Under the pieces are notes generated by a model. The model saw nothing but the letters and a program-made list of their open reading frames with translations, was not told the DNA's origin and did not search any database. A DNA stretch of 8,144 nt from assembly GCA_036443455.1 (NCBI GenBank), contig JAZFYI010000113.1:1-8144 (forward strand), in the 5' to 3' direction. Source of the stretch: MnTg04 sp036443455. Lineage in GTDB: Bacteria; Pseudomonadota; Gammaproteobacteria; Steroidobacterales; MnTg04. The position numbers were made by a program, and so were the translations under genes. This document shows positions 5,200-8,144 of this stretch, piece after piece; position 1 is the stretch's first letter, and each line of letters opens with the position of its first letter.

Positions 5200-7155
5200 C
5201 TATTTCTTGCCGATCCGCGTGCCGTTCAAATACAACACATCCACCGCGCCGTCTTTAAAGAGCTCATAGGCTTCAGACGGCCGTTCGACGATCGGTACGC
5301 CCGGCCCATTCAGCGAGGTATTCATCAACACCGGTATGCCGGTCAGTGCGTCGAACTCGCGCAGGATCTGGTAGATGGCGCCGGTCTCTGCGCTCGCGGT
5401 CTGGATTCTCGAGGATCCATCCACATGGGTGATGGCTGGAAGCCGGCGCGATCGTACCCTGGCGGTAAACAGCATATACGGCGAATGGGTCGGACACCCG
5501 GCAAACCAATCCTGCATTTTTTCTTCGATGACCACCGGCGCAAAGGGTCGCCAGGCCTCCCGCCCCTTGATCCCGTTGACCCTGGCCCAATTGCCGTGAT
5601 CGGTGGGGTTGGCTAGCACCGATCGATGGCACAAGGCCCGCGGCCCCATTTCACTGCGCCCTTCATACAAAGCCAGCACCTTGTTTTCATCGAGATCTTT
5701 TGCCGCGCTCGCCGCCATGTTGTCCGGTTTGGACACGGCGTATCGATGGCCGGCATCGACAAATATTTCTTCGCTGAGGCCGGCCGGCCATGGCAAACCA
5801 AAAAACGGTGAGCGGTTGTTTTTTGCGGCGGCCTCATCAACCGGATGATCCATCAGGTTGTGAAAAATAAACAAAGCCCCGCCCACCGACAGTCCGCCGT
5901 CGTCGCAATTCGGGTCGATATAGATATCCCTGAAGGCGCTCTCGTTATACAGGCGACTGTTGCTCGGACAGTTCAGTGCCGCACCACCGGTCAGGCACAG
6001 GTTTGCGGTCCCGCGATCGCTCTCGGCCAGCCCTTGATGCAACACTTCCGCCGCGAGCAGATAACCCTCTTCAAATAGTTTCTGCGTGCTGGCCGCCATA
6101 TCGACGCTGATGGGGTTCAGCACCTGTGAAGCCTCGCCATGCTGCAGGTCGTAGTGGCCTCGTTCGGCCAGTTTCAGACAGTGCCGATACCAGGCGGAAA
6201 ACGGCCCTTTGCCAAAACGCCTTTGCGAATCATGCACATTGCCGACAAAGCGGCTGTCAAAAAACCTGGGCTGACCATAAGACGACAAACCCATCAGTTT
6301 ACCCTCGGGGCCGATGGCGCCGAATCCCAGCTTGATGCCCATGGCCCGGTATATGCCTCCAAGAGCCAGGTGGTGAGGGCCCAGCGTAAACAGGCGGGAT
6401 CCTTGCCCGTAACAGAACAGCCCGCTCAGATTACGCGAGGCATCGCCACCGTCATGAGTAATGATCGCGCCGCATTCGAATCCCGACCGGTAAAACGCGC
6501 TGGCCGCATGGCACACATGATGGTCGACAAAGTAACCGGGTACCGAATGACCTTTCCAGCTGACCGTGACGGGGATATGCATGCCCAGGCGGGTCGCGTT
6601 GCCAAACATGGCTGGATCGATTCCGTCGGTCCGAATGTCCTCCATACCACGCCCGGCATTCCATCGCTCGTGAGCGATAAAAACATTCAGCCAGCCGATG
6701 CTGCTGACCCGGCCTGCGCGAAACTTTTGCCACTCCGGGAAAATCTTCGTCCAGCGCTGGTTTTCCGGAAGCGCCGCGCGTTCTTCATCCAGCTCGGCAA
6801 CTTTTTGCAGGCCCTTGACCAATAGCGATTCGAGCGGCGTACCGGCGGATTCCAGGAGTTGCATGAAAGGAGATGGCACGGGGTGCTGCTTCGTATCGCC
6901 TGGCCTGATAGCAAAATCGTCGCCGACCAGCCCGGTCATTATTTCCAGGTCCTGTGTGGAGACCACCGCGCAACAATCGATCTCCCGCCAGTCCAGGCCT
7001 GCCGCGGAAAGCGCGGCATCCATTTCATCGGCACGCAGGCCGACCGAATGTTTGACCCTGTTGTGTCTTTCGGCCAGCACATGGGCCACGATTTTTCCAT
7101 CGATGATGATCGTGATCGAAGCGTCATGACCGAAATGGAGCCCGATTATTTTCAT
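5200..7155 (-). CDS. NodU/TobZ-family O-carbamoyltransferase
   Basis: This encodes 651 residues. Members transfer a carbamoyl group from carbamoyl phosphate, through a carbamoyladenylate intermediate, to a hydroxyl of an antibiotic, Nod factor or sugar. The N-terminal Kae1-like domain begins MKIIGLHFGHDAS (His10) and carries the metal-site HxxxH in DHHVCHAASAFY (His212, His216), HDGGDASRNLSG (234-244), GPEGKLMGLSSYG (282-294), LCLTGGAALN (386-395) and CDDGGLSVGGAL (417-428). The C-terminal YrdC-like domain shows YEGRSEMGPRALCHRS (497-512), KGREAWRPFAPVV (530-542), DGSSRIQT and NTSLNGPGVPIVERPSEA (612-629). The protein is longer than typical members (about 550-600) because of roughly 100 extra residues between positions 70 and 205. 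Cys508 replaces the usual Gly of PRALG. Start ATG 7155 follows a weak AGAAG site. It is probably cotranscribed with the oxygenase gene 43 bp upstream. The acceptor is unknown. Confidence 0.88.
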   Translation of the reverse strand: MKIIGLHFGHDASITIIIDGKIVAHVLAERHNRVKHSVGLRADEMDAALSAAGLDWREIDCCAVVSTQDLEIMTGLVGDDFAIRPGDTKQHPVPSPFMQLLESAGTPLESLLVKGLQKVAELDEERAALPENQRWTKIFPEWQKFRAGRVSSIGWLNVFIAHERWNAGRGMEDIRTDGIDPAMFGNATRLGMHIPVTVSWKGHSVPGYFVDHHVCHAASAFYRSGFECGAIITHDGGDASRNLSGLFCYGQGSRLFTLGPHHLALGGIYRAMGIKLGFGAIGPEGKLMGLSSYGQPRFFDSRFVGNVHDSQRRFGKGPFSAWYRHCLKLAERGHYDLQHGEASQVLNPISVDMAASTQKLFEEGYLLAAEVLHQGLAESDRGTANLCLTGGAALNCPSNSRLYNESAFRDIYIDPNCDDGGLSVGGALFIFHNLMDHPVDEAAAKNNRSPFFGLPWPAGLSEEIFVDAGHRYAVSKPDNMAASAAKDLDENKVLALYEGRSEMGPRALCHRSVLANPTDHGNWARVNGIKGREAWRPFAPVVIEEKMQDWFAGCPTHSPYMLFTARVRSRRLPAITHVDGSSRIQTASAETGAIYQILREFDALTGIPVLMNTSLNGPGVPIVERPSEAYELFKDGAVDVLYLNGTRIGKK

Positions 7156-7198
7156 GTTCTTCTATTCCGGTCTTTCCTGGTGGCCGACAATGCCGGTT

Positions 7199-8144
7199 TC
7201 AAACCAGCGGTCGCAGGTCAAAAGCTATTGAAATTCTTGGTTCTTCGCTATCAAACGGGATAGTACGGTGGTAAAAAAACGAGGGAAACATGAATAATGT
7301 GCCTTCCTCGGGCCGCATTAAACGGGTCGGTTGCTCGGCGCGGCAATTCAGACTTGCCGGCGGTTGCCCGAATTCAAGCCAACCCTGAGTGTCATCGTCG
7401 CCGGTTTTTATTTCGGCCGGCAATTGCACATAGTACACACCGCTTATCCAGGCATCGGGATGAATATGCGGGTCCTGGTGACCCTGCTTGTTGAGGATCA
7501 CGCCCCACATCGCGTATCGCCAGCGCTCGGGTTTCCAGGCCAGGTACGGATGGCTGGTATCCGTTGCGAGCGACACGAAATAATCTCGGACCGCGCGGTC
7601 GATGATGTCTTTGAGCGCGGTGACGGGTCCCGGGGCGGACTCGAGAAGATTGGCGGTCTGGTGCCCCTTCATCGTGGTATTTCCGCTGCGTTCGTACTGC
7701 AGGGTCGGATGATCGGCCACGTGTTGCGCCAATGCCCGGTTAAACTCGCCAAGGCTGTCAAACCCTGCTGGCGCACTGACTTCATGCCTGCCAAGCAGGT
7801 GGTCGTAATCCAGCAGCTTGCGGGCTTTTTCCAGTTGGCCGTTTTCGCTCAGCGCAACGACGTGATACGCCATGGTTGTTCTATCGAACGGGTTCAGCAT
7901 CCTGCTCCGATCCAGGATTTGCAGACCGATTTTCACCTGGCCGGATTGCAGACGCGCGGCGCCAAGATAGGTATGTGTCAGGGCGTTATCCGGCTCAAGC
8001 GTCAGCGCATGCTCGAAATGAGCAATGGACTCTTCGAACTTGCCCTGGTCCCGGCAGGCGTTGCCAAGATTGATCCAGGCGTTGGTCAGGAGCGGATCCA
8101 GCCCGGTTGCTGCCAGCAATTCCTGCTCCGCATCGGCCGGTCGC
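7199..8144 (-). CDS. TPR protein with a C-terminal 2OG-Fe(II) oxygenase-like domain (5' end outside window)
   Basis: This frame is open to the right edge, giving 314 visible residues; the TTG at 8119 is an internal Leu codon, not a start. Visible residues 19-52 (WINLGNACRDQGKFEESI then a FEHALTLEPDN helix) form a clear TPR, and 53-86 a second. The C-terminal part (about 145-314) resembles the putative 2OG-Fe(II) oxygenase family PF13759: PHIHPDAWISGVYYVQLP (225-242) with the His cluster 226/228, a GWLEFGQPP strand (254-262), and FMFPSFFYHRTIPF (284-297) supplying the distal His292, followed by Arg303 in PRISIAFDLRP as the likely 2-oxoglutarate-binding Arg. Such enzymes hydroxylate a substrate using O2 and 2-oxoglutarate; the TPRs may recruit a partner protein. 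The substrate is unknown. The gene is just upstream of the carbamoyltransferase on the same strand, 43 bp apart, suggesting a shared pathway. Confidence 0.8.
   Translation of the reverse strand, partial: RPADAEQELLAATGLDPLLTNAWINLGNACRDQGKFEESIAHFEHALTLEPDNALTHTYLGAARLQSGQVKIGLQILDRSRMLNPFDRTTMAYHVVALSENGQLEKARKLLDYDHLLGRHEVSAPAGFDSLGEFNRALAQHVADHPTLQYERSGNTTMKGHQTANLLESAPGPVTALKDIIDRAVRDYFVSLATDTSHPYLAWKPERWRYAMWGVILNKQGHQDPHIHPDAWISGVYYVQLPAEIKTGDDDTQGWLEFGQPPASLNCRAEQPTRLMRPEEGTLFMFPSFFYHRTIPFDSEEPRISIAFDLRPLV

Noticed and set aside
6139..6825. 228-codon plus-strand open frame opposite the carbamoyltransferase
   Set aside because: It lies wholly within a gene with intact NodU-family motifs and has no signals of its own.
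8117..8119. TTG as start of the TPR-oxygenase gene
   Set aside because: The frame stays open upstream to the window edge with helix-compatible residues (RPADAEQE), so the Leu codon is internal and the gene is simply cut by the window.
1..8144. CRISPR array, tRNA/rRNA genes, complete insertion sequence, selenocysteine insertion
   Set aside because: No regularly spaced repeats, RNA gene signatures or transposase motifs were seen, and the DUF3179 redox motif uses ordinary Cys codons (TGC, TGT).

Overview
This 8.1 kb window comes from a moderately GC-rich bacterial chromosome, most likely a gammaproteobacterium. The evidence is a PilE-like pilin C-terminus with a cysteine pair, a membrane-anchored TolB-like/TPR protein beginning with the FFxELKRRNVxRV motif, and a DUF3179 protein. 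This mix is common in environmental and marine Gammaproteobacteria, but the assignment rests on recognised families and not on a phylogenetic marker.

Layout. At the left edge is the 3' end of a type IV pilin-like gene (+). It converges on a small secreted protein of unknown function (-). That gene shares a 116 bp divergent promoter region, containing direct and inverted repeats, with a class I SAM-dependent methyltransferase (+, 862-1755). The methyltransferase meets a TolB-like/TPR membrane protein (-, 1757-3859) stop to stop with one base between them. A 205 bp divergent region then leads to an exported DUF3179 protein with a CPLC motif (+, 4065-5030).

The right part is different. A 26-codon fragment (5109-5186, +) matches the first residues of a second TolB-like/TPR protein and breaks off at a stop codon where the conserved Trp should be. 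It lies 13 bp from the 3' end of a two-gene minus-strand unit: a TPR plus 2-oxoglutarate/Fe(II)-oxygenase-like protein (5' end outside the window) followed 43 bp later by a NodU/TobZ-type O-carbamoyltransferase (5200-7155). The oxygenase and carbamoyltransferase are probably co-transcribed. A reasonable hypothesis is that they modify one small molecule or glycan in sequence, first hydroxylating it and then carbamoylating the hydroxyl. The abrupt paralogue remnant suggests that this unit was brought next to the DUF3179 gene by an insertion or deletion.

The remaining genes look like unrelated single-gene units. No tRNA, rRNA, CRISPR array, transposase or complete insertion sequence was seen. 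No gene-free stretch exceeds 300 bp.
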